Assembly (NCBI GenBank): GCA_047967505.1
Contig: CM106541.1
Reading direction: 5' to 3' (one strand)
Origin: Dipteris shenzhenensis
Lineage: Eukaryota; Polypodiophyta; Polypodiopsida; Gleicheniales
Length of the DNA: 64,000 nucleotides
Of this stretch, positions 45,842 through 57,625 are shown in pieces. Position numbers and translations under genes: made by a program. Every line of letters begins with the position of its first letter. The first letter of the stretch is position 1. The notes beneath the pieces are model-generated. The model had not been told where the DNA came from. It saw only the letters and a program-made list of their open reading frames with translations, and ran no database searches.

Positions 45842-48800
45842 TGACAAGCTCTATGCGCTTGTCCTCAAGTACCTCCCTAATGAAATGGTACCTGACCTCA
45901 ATGTGTTTGGTCTTTGCATGAAAGACCGGATTCCGTGCTAGCTGAATAAGCACTCATGGAATCACTATGCAATGTCGGTACACCTGTATGAATCCCCAAA
46001 TCTCCCACTAGCCGATCAAGCCATATAGCCTCCTTGCAACCCTCTGTGGCTGCAACATACTCAGCCTCTGTGGTAGACAAAGCAATGCACTTCTATGCAC
46101 GAGACATCCACGACACTACACCACCTACAAAGGTGAACACATAACCAAAAGTGGATCTCCTACTATCCACATGCCCTGCATAGTCTTAATCTGTGTACCC
46201 AAGTACACACATGTCTCCTTTACCAAAGCAGATGCACATCTCCATGGTACCCTTCATGTACCTCATGATGCACTTAACTGCCTCCCAATGCCTCTTTCCT
46301 AGATTAGCCATATACCGGCTAACAACTCCCACTGCAAATGCAATGTCTGGTCTAGTAGCTATCATAGCATACATAAGACTCCCAACCGCTGATGCATAAG
46401 GAACCTTGGCCATCATGGCCCTCTCCTCATCTGATTTAGGACTATCTGTATGACTGAGTTTCACATATGGAGGCAATGGAGTACTCACTGCCTTCCCCCC
46501 CTCCATATTGAAACGCTGCAATACTTTTGTAACATACTCTTTTTGTGAAAGCCAAAGGAGTTTCCTACTCCGATCACGCGTGATGCACATACCAAGAATA
46601 TGACCTGCAAGTCCCAAATCCTTCATATCAAAGGCCTCATGCAACTTGGCCTTTAATGCATCTAGCTCATAAGTATTCTTGCTAGCCAATAGCATATCAT
46701 CCACAATTAGTGCCAGGATTATCAGGCTATTATCCTTAGCCCTTTTAGTGTAGAGGCAGTGATCAATTTCACTCCTTCTAAAACCCTGGGACCGAATGAA
46801 AGCATCAAACTTCTAATACCATTCTCTAGGTGCTTGCTTAAGACCATAGAGACTCTTCTTCAGCTTGCAAACTAAATGCCCTTTGCCCTTTTCTTCAAAG
46901 CCTTCCGACTGCACCATGTAAATTTCCTCATGCAAATCCCCATGCAAGAAAGCTCTCTTGACATCCATCTGCATAAGCTCCATATCCTCTAATGCCACTA
47001 GTCCAAGCATGCATCTAAGTGTGGTCATCTTCACAACCGGAGAGAATATCTCATCAAAGTCCACACCCTTTTCTTGCTTGAACCCTTTAGTGACCAAACG
47101 GGCCTTGTACCTAGGCACATCATCACCTGTGACCTTCATTTTGTAGACCCATTTGCATGGCAATGCTTTCTTTCCATGTGGCAAAGAAACCAAGTCCTAA
47201 GTCTTATTCTTCATAAGTGAACTCATCTCTGATTGCATAGCATACTCCCACTTGCATTGATCCTCGCGCATAATAGCCTCTCTGTAGTAAGAAGGCTCCC
47301 CGCAATCAGTAAGCATCACATAGTCTACCCCTAGAACAAACCTATCAAGTGGTCTAGACACTCTAGATGATCTTCTCAAAGGCATTTCAGCTTGCTGTCC
47401 CACCTGCATATCAGCCACATTTGGCTCATCATTTCCACCAATAGATGATCCATCATCTACCCTTGATTGTATACCTGTGGGAGTACTTGGTGGTACCATT
47501 TCTTGCACATTTGGTGCATGTACAGCTTGCTGTCTATCAACACATGCAGGTGGATTCACATCCTGGAAAGTGATTCTCCTCATTTCCAAATCCCTCATGG
47601 GTGCCTTATGCATCTTCTTCTCATTGAAGACTACATCATGGCTGCGTATGATCTTCTTTGCTTCTGGATCCCAGAGACGATAGCCCATCTCTTCACTTTC
47701 ACCATAACCCAGAAAGATGCATTTCCTAGACTCAGGATCTAGCTTCTTTCGAAGCTCTTTTGGCACATGTGCATATGCCTCACACCCAAATATATGCAAA
47801 TGAGAGTAAGAGGGCTTCTTGCCACTCCATGCCTCTTCAAGAATACCACCATCCAAACTCTTGCTAGGTGATCTATTGATCACATGCACTGCAGTCTTCA
47901 TTGCCTCAGCCCAAAAACCACCAGAAAGACTTGCATTGGAAAGCATGCATTGCAACCTTTCTTGAATGGTACGGTTCATCTTTTCTACAATTGGATTTTG
48001 CTCTGGAGTACGAGGGGATGTGAGCTCCCTCTTAATCCCACATGTATCACAGAAATGCTGAAAGTCATGAGAGAGATACTCTCCACCATTGTCATTCCGT
48101 AGGCATTTAAGCGTTCTACCTGACTGATTCTCAACCAAGGCCAACCATTTCTGAAATACCTGGAACACATCACTCTTCCGAGCTATAGCATAAGCCCACA
48201 CTTTCCTAGTTGCATCATCAATGAATGTCACATAGTATTCAGCAACGCCTAATGATCGTGTAGGCATGGGACCACATACGTCTGAATGCACCAAATCAAG
48301 CATTTCAAAATCTTTCTTTCCCCTTCTTTTATGGGCTGATTTAGTCTACTTTCCATAGAGACAGTGCTCACAAAATTCAAAATAAAAAAAACTCAAATGT
48401 GGTACATAACCCAAATGGCATAAGAGTTTCATTCCATTCTAGCTCATGTGCCCCAACCTGCAATGCCACAAAGAAGTGCTTGGCTGCTCGGTTATTGCAA
48501 CAACATGATCAAATACCCCTGATACATGTAAGGGATACAAAGTCCCACACTTGGCACCCCTGGCCAAAAGCATAGAGCCCTTCTGAATTTTCCAACTTTG
48601 AAAGCCAAAAGTGGTGTCAAAACCAGCATCATCTAGCTGACCGACTAAAATAAGACTCTTGGTCAGCTTAGGCACATGTCTTACATGTTTCAAAACAAAT
48701 GCAGACCCATTTGCAAAAGAAAACTTTATGTCACCTGCTCCCACTATGTCACATGCATAGTCATTTCCAAGATGCACACAACCTGTCTTTCCACTATCAT

Positions 48801-49803
48801 AAGTGGAGAACCATTCCCTATGGGGAGTAACATGGAATGAAGCACCAGAATCCAAAATCCAATCCTGGGAATATGCATCATCTGAAGTGGTAAGCAACTC
48901 TGCAAATAAACTAGACATGAAGAGAACGTCATTGTCACTATCATGTGTGACTGCATTGATCTCCTCGATCTTCACTTTTCCTTTGTCCTCCCTTGGACTC
49001 TCTTCCTTTTGATTTGCACCCCAATTTGCATTCGTTTTCTTATCCTTTTTCTCTCTTTTCAGCTTGTAGCAATCCTTTTTGATATGGCCCTTCTTGCCAT
49101 AGTGGTAACACTCAATGTTCCATGCCCTAGATTTGCTATGAGACTTCCCTCTTTCTTGGGACTTCCCCCTGAACTGTGATCTACCCCTTTGCACATTTAA
49201 GGCTACATCCTGCTTGTTGCCGTCCATAGACTTCTGTCTAATCTCCTTGGCCAACAAGCTACCCACAACATCATCAAATTTTAGTACTCCACCAGGTGCA
49301 GAGTTACTGACAGTTGTACGGAAGGTATCCCATGAGGATGGCAATGAACATAAGAGAAATATTGCCTTAGTCTCCACATCAAAATTCATCTTCTGAGCCT
49401 AAAGCTGGCTGAAAATAATATTGAATTCATTCAAGTGAGAAGCAATGGAGACCCCTTCCTTCATTTGCAACTCAAACAACCTCTTCACGAGGTAAACTTT
49501 ATTTCCTTCTCATAAGTGGCACACAGTTTCTTCCACAAATCTTCCGTAGTCTGCTCATTTACTACTGTGAAATAAAGTGACTCTGCAAGATGAAGTCTAA
49601 TAGTAGACTTTGCTAATGCATCCAACTCATTCCAATCATCCTCAGACATATTTGCAGGCTTAGCTTCAATCCCTGCCAAGGGTTTAATCTGCTTCTTTTG
49701 AATAAGCACATCCCTTATTTGTTCTTTCCACAAAGAAAATTTCGTTCCCATCAAACTTTTTAATGCTGAAAAGCTCCTTTTCAGACATAAAAGAGGATGC
49801 CAT
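45842..49803 (-). pseudogene. Copia-4 gag-pol (near-complete, few stops)
   Basis: Gag starts at the CAT at 49801-49803. The zinc knuckle reads CYHYGKKGHIKKDC (second Cys replaced by Tyr) near 49100. Protease WILDSGASFHVT is near 48850; integrase at 48303-47700 includes LRNDNGGEYLS (Thr-to-Asn change); RT has QMDVKRAFLHGDL near 46955; RNase H lies at 46080-45842. The integrase-to-RT frame of 48303-46813 is interrupted by a single TAG (KT-stop-DLV, 47194-47196). Stops EWY-stop-KFD (near 46812) and YTD-stop-DYAG (near 46186) are shared with Copia-3. A one-base insertion near 45948 shifts the end. Confidence 0.9.
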
Positions 49804-51225
49804 GATGCAAATGAAACAAAATCCCAAATGCTAGTGCTTGCAAGAGAGAATCACACCAAATACCAGGTGCACCCAAATGTGTATGCCACAATAGAGTGAA
49901 ATTCTACCAAAACTCAAAGCATCAAAAGATGCATCTGACTCATGTGCATATACTATGCATCCATATGAGCAAATCTGGCCCAAAAGAAAATGCCAATAAG
50001 TGCCAAATGACTCAAGCATAAACACCGTCCACTGGCATATGCATCAATAATATCTCATCCAAGAGAGCATAGCACTATCAGTGCATCACCCACAATGTGT
50101 CAAAGCTGTCCCTCAGCATAAAATAGCATCCATCTGCAAAGCATACATAAAAAATAGCATCCCACAAGGCAATTTGGGCCTATCAGTGCATCCAATAAGG
50201 ACCACAATGCATCCAAATGGCCTATAAATCATCCATTGCAACCCAATGCATACCACGAATGAGCGCACACACTGCTCAAACTGCAACCAGAGTGATCTGC
50301 ATAAGGTATGCTCAAGAAATCATAGTCCCACGGTAATGACCGCTACTGAAAATAGAACCTGAGATGCCTCAAAACATGGGCGCCATTGCATAATCGGACT
50401 CAGCAAGAAAATCTGCAAATATCTCTCTTCTTCAAGAACTTCAAAATCCCAACCGATGAGTGAGAAATGGGAGTCAACACTTATCCACTGCCATGTGGCA
50501 TAAATCTAAGGTTTCAAAACCTTAGAATGAAAAATGCATAACAGAGAGACGAAATCGAATACACAAAGATCTATAACTCTGAAAATCCTCCACCGAATTG
50601 TGCAAGAACTAACAGGTAGGGGTCTTTGGGCATCCGAAATGCAATGGGACAGACAGTTTTGGAAACCGTGGTCTCAATCACTGGGTCCAACACACGGACT
50701 GAAAAACGTTTTTGGAAACAGAGCTGTTTGTAAACTCCACCGGAGTGCGAATGATGAGCAACATAGAAGTTTTAAAACCTCTTGAGTCCATCGGAACTGA
50801 CAGATCTGCAAATGGTTGTTCCAAACTTGAGTTCCAACACCCGAGCAAAAAACGCAGAAACTAACACAGTGAGTCAGAAATCCAATGAAATGATCCCAAA
50901 TTCAAGAATGAAGGTGTTTCCAAGCTCCTGAAGTGAATTGGACACCAAAAGCAAGCAATAGTTGCCTCTACAAGTCAATACGGAGTCTCTTTCATCGAAT
51001 GAAACAGGGAAAAGCTCAAAAAACGACTTTTTTTTTAAAAACACTTAACAGGCTCTCAAAACCACTTCGCAAAACCAAAGTGACTTTTCCAAACGTTCCT
51101 CCAAGGTCTCTACACACTCAGATGCAAGTAAAGTCACCCACAAAGCTTCCCACAGAGCTTCTTCTTCCTCCCACAGAGCTGCTGAGCTTCAAGCATTCAT
51201 GCACGCTCAACTAGATCACTCGGGC
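49804..51225 (-). other. Copia-4 leader
   Basis: Homologous to leaders of Copia-1 and Copia-3, with no conserved reading frame. The primer-binding region next to the LTR reads GCTGTGATACCAA, one base changed from the usual site. Confidence 0.7.
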
Positions 51226-51237
51226 TGTGATACCAAT

Positions 51238-51408
51238 TGAGAGTGCTCTCAACGGAAGCAAGAACGGAAGAAGGAGAGAGAGAGATAGAGAGCAACACAA
51301 GTTTTGGTAGGTGCAGAACCACCCTAATCTTCTTTTTCATTCATTTATATATGTGTTTGAGTATTGTACATAACCAGGGTAAAGGCACAGTGACCTTTAA
51401 CCCCCACA
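51238..51408 (-). repeat. Copia-4 5' LTR
   Basis: 171 bp, plus-strand ends TGAGAGTGCTCTCAACG and TTTAACCCCCACA. The next base, 51409, is the first of a MITE terminus. Confidence 0.93.
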
Positions 51409-51484
51409 CTCAGGGGGGTCACTATGTATAAACCCTCTATATCATGTGCGTTCAAGGCCTATATTTAAAGTCTCTTATCTATAA
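51409..51484 (+). mobile_element. MITE-4, truncated (left 75 bp only)
   Basis: It begins CTCAGGGGGGTCACT and follows MITE-3 through TATCATGTGCGTTCAAGGCC and CTTATCTATAAA, then changes to unrelated copia gag-type sequence. The right half is lost. It starts exactly at the end of the Copia-4 LTR. Confidence 0.85.
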
Positions 51485-51485
51485 A

Positions 51486-52583
51486 AAATGCTAGAGCTAT
51501 AGTTGTAAAGTATTAAATAGCTTCAGTACAACTATGGCTACAACTAGGGCTTGTCAAACCGGCTTCAACTTCTTCTTCAACAGCCTCTAATGCTAGAGAA
51601 TCCTCAGCTCCAACATGCCTGGCAAGAGGTCCTGCTAGAGAGGAGAAAGGCTATGGCATCATTGCTCTTGCCTTAGGAGATGACTGTATTCATCACATCT
51701 CTGATTTAGAGTCTCCTTCAGAAGCTTGGCAGAAGCTTGACATTATTTTTGGTGCTAGATCTCACATCTCAAAATTGTCACTTAAGTTTGCTTTCTTTGA
51801 ATTGAAGATGGCTAGTGGCACTCCTTTGGCTGCCCATGTCAATTATATGTAGAGTCTCATGACTCAACTTGCTTCTATCAACTCTCCAATCACTACAGAT
51901 GATGCAATGGCAGTATTGCTCAAAAGTATGCCTGAAGATTATGATCATGTTGTTACCACTCTGAAAAATCTTCCTAATCCTACTCTTGAAGGTATTATTT
52001 TTGCTCTTCAAGAAGAATAAAGGCACATGGAACTCTGGAGAGGCAATGACACAGCATACCAGAGAGGCAATGACACAGCCTATGCCATAAAAATTCAAAA
52101 GGGTAAGTTTTCACCTTGCAAACATTGTGGGAAGACTAATCACCTCTCAAAAGATTGCTTCAAGATCAATCCATGCAAACATTATGGCAAAAACAATCAC
52201 CATGAAAAGTATTGTAGAGCCAAAAAGGAAGAAGCTACAAAGTCAGAAACTGCCAATCTACTTTCATTTGATGAGTCTCCACATGATGAAGACTATGCTT
52301 TTTACGCACTTTGTCTTTTTTGTTTATCATCACTTGGTCAAAATTTTGAGGTTCTCTGCTTGGAGTAGTACTCCAAAAAGAATATGTTATGTAAATCACC
52401 TCTGGTCACCATATGATATGTGTTTTGACTATCCCATTTTTGTAAAACTCACACCCTTGGGAACCCTTGCTAGCATGAGATCCTAGCCATAGATTAAATC
52501 CTTGACCACCATGAGATGGCATGAGAAACTATGAGACTAGATGAATCCTTGACACTGGAAGAGGCAATCCCTTGAGGGGGGTT
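51486..52583 (+). pseudogene. Copia-7 gag fragment
   Basis: The frame reads ALGDDCIHHISDLESPSEAWQ, FAFFELKMASGTPLAAH and LLKSMPEDYDHVVTTL, typical of the copia gag domain (UBN2-type), then CKHCGKTNHLSKDC and CKHYGKNNHHEKYC, a zinc knuckle and a damaged second one, and an acidic tail. In-frame TAG near 51850 and TAA near 52018. A purine-rich stretch, CTTGAGGGGGGTT (52571-52583), leads straight into a putative 3' LTR, so the rest of pol is missing. This may be a gag-only non-autonomous element. Confidence 0.75.
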
Positions 52584-52874
52584 TGTTGGGGTAAGTATGA
52601 TCAAGGGCTTGCTCTATGGTGCATGTGTGCATCTAGGGGAGTCACATGTGTGTGTGTTGTAAAGGCACATCAAGTGCTATGATGTGTCTAGTGTGTGACC
52701 TAAGTGATGATGTAAGACAAAGGCAATCCCACTGATGGAGGGATTGATTCCCACTGATGTAGGGGTTGATTGCCACTATGTAGGGAAGGTATTACCTTCT
52801 CCCCCTTTCTATAAAAGAGAGTCTTCTCTCTCACAATCATATAGATATTTCATTATGTTCTCACACCTCTTGCA
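52584..52874 (+). repeat. Putative Copia-7 3' LTR
   Basis: Starts TGTTGGGGTAAGTATG right after a purine tract and ends near ACACCTCTTGCA. It contains CTATAAAAGAGAG (52809-52821), a TATA box in the position expected in an LTR, and two related phrases CCACTGATG(G/T)AGGG. No second copy is in the window, so the ends are inferred. Confidence 0.55.
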
Positions 52875-52876
52875 AG

Positions 52877-53590
52877 ATGCATCTATTCTATCCTAGGGGA
52901 TCTTACAATGTTATGGTCACTTTTCTTTATCCTTGTGGCCGTCAGGATCCTAACTTCACAATTGGTTCATTGGCTTTGTGTTTGAGAAATCTTGAAAGAT
53001 TTGATAACCACGCACTTGGAGATTTGGTACATGATGGGATGCCAAGGTCTAACAACGCTTTGCTAAAGGCACTAACCTCAAGAGAAGCATTGGATTCTCA
53101 CTATGTTTCTAATGACAAGCAACAACTTCATCTTGGAGCAATGGGCGGAAAATTCAAAGACCTTGGACTTGGAAGTTTCCATCAAGAAAATCCTTATAAG
53201 AAACTACCCGAACACCTATTGTTGTAGTTGGATAATTGTGGTTCTGAAAACAAGAATAGGTACTTGTTTGCATACCTATCATTACTTGTTGCTCGAGGGA
53301 TTTTCAAGTCAATTCAATTGGGATTCTTGATGGTTGGGCATACACATGAGGATATTGATGCAATGTTTAGCAGGTTTTCAGAGAGGTTAAGAACTAGCCA
53401 AACATTGACATTTGCACATCTCATGGATACTTTTAGACAATGTAAGGAGTCTTCTCCAATGCCATTTTTGGTAATGGAAGTCCCTGATGTCAAGAGGTAT
53501 GTTGATGGATGCCTATGCGATGGGCAAGATGCTTTAGTGGAATTCCCAAATTATCAAGATTTTCCCAAATTCTCTAATATGGTGTTCTAA
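52877..53590 (+). pseudogene. DUF7869-family transposase-like gene, 3' part
   Basis: The same frame runs across one TAG (53225-53227). It contains DNCGSENKNRYLFAYLSLL and VGHTHEDIDAMFSRFS, the two signature blocks of the DUF7869 family, then DGCLCDGQDALVEF, and ends at 53590. The TAG replaces a Gln expected before DNC, and is a CAG-to-TAG type change. The family is thought to have an RNase H-like transposase fold. It probably belongs with 44339-45828, the two being separated by Copia-4, MITE-4 and Copia-7. The first 35 residues may be chimeric with the preceding LTR. Confidence 0.7.
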
Positions 53591-53599
53591 GTCCATGTT

Positions 53600-53835
53600 G
53601 GCACAAAGACAACAGAATGCCACTGTCCAAAAACCAATAAGTACTCAGGCATGCGCACATGGATGAATACCACTATCCGAAAATCAATAAGTAATAAGGT
53701 ATGGATGAATATCACTTTCAAGAAATCAATGAGGCATGGATGAATACCACTATCTAACAATCAAAAAATAATAAGAAATGAATGAGTACCACTGTCTAGC
53801 CAACAATCAATAACAAGGCATGGACCACTGTAAAA
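53600..53835. repeat. Degenerate repeats of GCATGGATGAATACCACT
   Basis: Phrases (GC)ATGGATGAATA(C/T)CACT and CAATAAGTAATAAGG alternate four to five times, with spacing of 50-60 bp. No gene. Confidence 0.65.
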
Positions 53836-53899
53836 GGATTTCGTCTCTTTTATGGATTGTGGACACAGTTGTAAGCTATCACCACATCATATCCACATA

Positions 53900-54235
53900 A
53901 TTTCAAAAGTTATGGCCATGCCATGACAACGTATTGTCCCAGGTTATGACCTCGCCCTAACAACGTACTTTCACAAGTTATGGTCATGCCATTGTAATGC
54001 ACGTTCACAAGTTATGGACACCCCATATAACTTACTTTCACAAGTTATGGCCACACCATTTCATAGGTTCTCGATACACCATAACAATTTGTTTTAGAGG
54101 TTATGGTCACACCATAACAAAGTACATTCACAGATTATGGCCACACTATAATAATGTTTTTTCACTAGATATGGCGATGCCATAACAATGTACTTTCATA
54201 CACTATGGCCATGCCATAATAGTATCATCAAAATA
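53900..54235. repeat. About 34-bp tandem repeat, roughly ten units
   Basis: Units approximate TTATGGCCATGCCATAACAA followed by CGTACTTTCACAAG. Unit length varies from 30 to 36 bp, and units are clearly diverged. The first recognisable unit is near 53907 and the last near 54233. Confidence 0.75.
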
Positions 54236-55860
54236 AATCCAATCTGCTGAACAATGTTGAATGCTTCGACAAACCTAATTCATCCCAAGCACTTCACTAT
54301 AAGGTATTGGTCAGTTTTTGACATTATACTAATAGAAATTACACTTATTGCTTTTTCTACAACTCTCTCATATTATTATAAGGTAGTATAGAAATCAATA
54401 CATTCCACGTGAGCTACAAATTTTCTAGAACTCTCTCATCATGTATTACAAAATATATTGCCTACACGATTGCCTACAACTATCTCATATTATACATGCC
54501 ATCCGGTTCAATGATGAAAATAAAGATAAAAGTAGAAGCTAATTGTGTTTAAAAAAACTCATATTTATAAAGAAATTTGGTCTCCAAAGAAGAGGTTATC
54601 ATGTATTTTTAAACAAAATTGGTCTTCAAAAGAGACATTGTCAGGTATATGTTAAAGAAAAAAGCACTCGTATCATTGCTCTCTTCATCATGTCTAGAAG
54701 GGTCACCCACGACCTCATCTTGCACATCTTGTTCTATGTATCGGTACTCTTATTGGATGATGTAATCACAGTCCAAGAAGAGATCAACACAATCCATTAT
54801 GTCCTTCACATCATACTCTTTATTGATATCAGGTGTGAACCAGTTTCTCCAAAGCTTCCTCAGACTCCTCAGCTTCATTCTTTGCACGTGCAAGAAATGT
54901 TCCTCCAATGAAGCTCTCTCTTAATTGGAACCATGTGTACACACATACACATTGCTGGTAAAATATATTGAGAATATATTACTATTCAACGATGCTGGTT
55001 TAGGACAATCATGTAACTGGTGTTTGACCTAAACCAGCATGGTGAAATATTGCATGATGTTTTGATTACTAAGCTAGTTTAGGACAATAACATTAAGTCC
55101 AAGCCAGCCCAGTTTAGAATTTAAATCAAACAATTAAACTATTCCAAAACTCATTCACTGACAACGATCAATGGTTTATGGGGGGTTTATTCAACCATTG
55201 ACCTATGTTGTATCAAACATGTGCATGATGTACGCATCCCACAACTTGTGACATATTCTCACGCTAGAACAGGGTCACTTGATCAATAACCTCCACACTT
55301 AGGGTGTCTCTCCTTTTCTTACATTGTGTTGATGCCCACATACTTCTTGGATCGGGACGTTCCTGCATTGCTTTCGCTCCATGCCCAACCATCCTTGTGA
55401 TTGACATCTTCAACATTGTGTGCCCAATCCATTTCTCCTTTGTTTTAGAGGATACCAACATAGCTAATGTCTCCCTCTTTGTAGCTAGCTAATCTAAACT
55501 ATGCAAGACTTTCACTTTTGTAGGCTATTTCTTTGATTAGAGAGCATTGTTTCTTGGGTGTACACGTGTGCATATCCCGAGGTGTTAGTAGGGTTGTCAC
55601 TCTAAAAATTTTAAGGTCCATGCTAAAGCTTGTGAACATGGATGATTTTTTCCTATTCGTTTCGTTAAGACTTGAAAACTTTTGAAAGTTTTTATTCCCT
55701 ATAAAAAATAAAAGTTTAAAATTTTCGCAAAGATTTGAAACTTTTATGAGAAAAAAATTAAAGTTTCACCACCATGATTTACAACTTTTTCTATAAAATT
55801 CAAAAGAAAATATATAAAATTATAATATGTTTTACAAATATTGTGAAACTGAAAAAACTA
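54236..55860. other. AT-rich spacer, no gene recognised
   Basis: No conserved motif. A minus-strand open frame at 55461-55264 (MLVSSKTKEKWIGHTMLK) has no recognisable domain. There is a repeated CTAGTTTAGGACAAT phrase (55001, 55075) suggesting local duplication. AT content is high. Confidence 0.4.
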
Positions 55861-55869
55861 GCTCGATAA

Positions 55870-56434
55870 ACATTGGCCAAGATTTTATATTAATATATAA
55901 GTATAGCTTCAGTAAAAACATCCCTGATTGTGAAGACTCCTGAATGGCCTGATGTTGCTACCTCAAATTCTCCCACCAAATGGGAGACCATAGCTAGTGT
56001 TCTTTGCTTCAATGGCAATGATTGAATGAGTGCATCTGCAACTGCTTCTTGTTGCTTCTCTATAAGGAGGCTTCTATCTTCTCATTGTTTCTCCCTCGAC
56101 AAATGTTGCAAAAGTATCTTTCGTTTTTGTTTTGATACCGTGCCATTTCTTTCCTTGCTCTATAGCCTGTTCCTTGTGCCTTGACCAAGATGTTTGGCTT
56201 TCCTATCTCACAGCCTTTGTCTAGTTCTCTTGCAAGCCATGATGAGCTGCATCCTACCATATTTGATGCCATGGAGACGATTAGTAAACTACCACCAGAA
56301 CTAAGTAGTAGAAAATTATAGTAATAAATAGATACAAATTGACAAAATTTTGTAAAAATTGTTAATTGTATAAAATGTAATAAAGAGTACATGGAATTGG
56401 AAACAATAGAAAGTATCATCAACAATACATTCAT
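55870..56434 (-). pseudogene. Unrecognised protein fragment
   Basis: Two frames on the minus strand read as protein-like: CEIGKPNILVKAQGTGYRA to NICRGRNNEKIEASL (about 56270-56060), and then, in another frame, KQQEAVADALIQSLPLKQR to LVGEFEVATSG (about 56065-55925). A frameshift joins them. I do not recognise the family. It may be part of another transposable element, since it lies between repeats. Confidence 0.3.
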
Positions 56435-56472
56435 TTGTAGGAGTCAATGGCAAGAAACATTGATAATCTAGG

Positions 56473-56730
56473 CTCGGTGGATGCACCACTAAGAAATCCT
56501 AGGTATCACATGCGTTCAAGGGGTATTAAGAAAACCCCTCAACTAAAATTTATTCCCCAATAAAACAACCCCTCTTTACTTATGAACTAATGGATTTTTT
56601 TCTAAAGTTGAATTAAAAACCCCCTCTTGTTATTGTAAACCTGTTAAATTATTTCCTAAAGTGGAATTAAAATAATCTTCCTTTTGAATGCACGTGGTAC
56701 ACTAAAATTTTGGTAGGTGAACCCCCCCAG
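56473..56730 (+). mobile_element. MITE-5, divergent relative (258 bp, 8-bp TSD)
   Basis: Starts CTCGGTGGATGCACC and ends GGTGAACCCCCCCAG; flanked by AATCTAGG at 56465-56472 and 56731-56738. Inside the ends lie ATCACATGCGTTCAAGG and GAATGCACGTGGTAC, counterparts of the CACGTG boxes in MITE-1 to MITE-3. The interior differs from those, so it is a related but separate subfamily. Confidence 0.85.
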
Positions 56731-56879
56731 AATCTAGGTGTGGCATCTTTGGAGAAGCCTAAGTTGATAGTGATATTGGATTTAAATGGGTTGCTTGCAA
56801 AGAATTGTTGATACAAGTCACCAATACACACATCATTGAGCTTTGATAACATTATCTTGATTATTTAACATGGATGCAA

Positions 56880-57625
56880 AAGATTGAGCCTCAATTTCAC
56901 TTCCCCTCCACCGTGGAATCTGACTGGACCTCCATGTAGAGTAAGAGACAAACCCATTAAATAGTCCACCATCTACATACTCTCTTCCTTTACTATGCCC
57001 TTTTGCTACCTCTCTGCCTCCTCCTGAAGAAGATGCACCAACATTTCTCTACTCTTCAAAAATTAGAAGAGCAATCAACTCCCCAAAATCAGGAAAATTC
57101 TCACGGATGGCAATGGATGTCCAGAACTATGCATAATCCTTTCCTAAACCATTCAAGGTCACAGAAACTAAATCATCATTTTCCACTGACAACCCAATGG
57201 AAGCAAGTGCATCTGCAATCTTCTTCACCTTCATGTGGTAGTCATTGATGCTCATATTTTCTCTGTGCACATTATGCAACTCTTGCTTGAGCTGCATTTT
57301 CCTGGCTTGCATATTTGTGCTATACATTTTTGTCAAAGTATCCCATGCTTCCTTTGGCGTGCTTGCATCCTGAATATGCATAACCATAGAATCTGAAGTA
57401 CTGATAGCCAGTACATAACTTTTCTGGCTCTCTCATGCCAGCCTTCAAATGCCTGCATTTCCTATTGATTGGGAACATTAGGAAGAACTGGTTCTTCTTC
57501 AGCTCCAGTAATGAGCTCCCAATAAACTTTTCCCATAAAGAAATTTATCATTCTAAACTTCCATGCTTGGAAGTTGTTCTTGTCAAGCTTTTCAGTGACA
57601 ATCTATGAAAGAGCATCAGACGCCA
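56880..57625 (-). pseudogene. Copia-6 gag (frameshifted)
   Basis: Starts MASDALS near 57625 (then TAG) and reads VTEKLDKNNFQAWKFRMINF, typical of the copia gag N-terminus. A frameshift near 57440 leads to VMHIQDASTPKEAWDTLTKM and MQLKQELHNVHRENMSINDY, a UBN2-type gag domain. Further shifts follow near 57125. Confidence 0.8.

Larger units (their letters stand above)
45831..51408 (-). mobile_element. Copia-4, Ty1/copia, 3' end truncated
   Basis: The 5' LTR (51238-51408), primer-binding site and gag-pol are present, but the element ends abruptly at about 45831 (TGTATGAACCTTGACAAGC) about 300 bp before its 3' LTR would finish; Copia-3 has that part. No target duplication can be read. The left edge lies inside the transposase-like pseudogene, so it was inserted there or joined by a later deletion. 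Confidence 0.88.
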
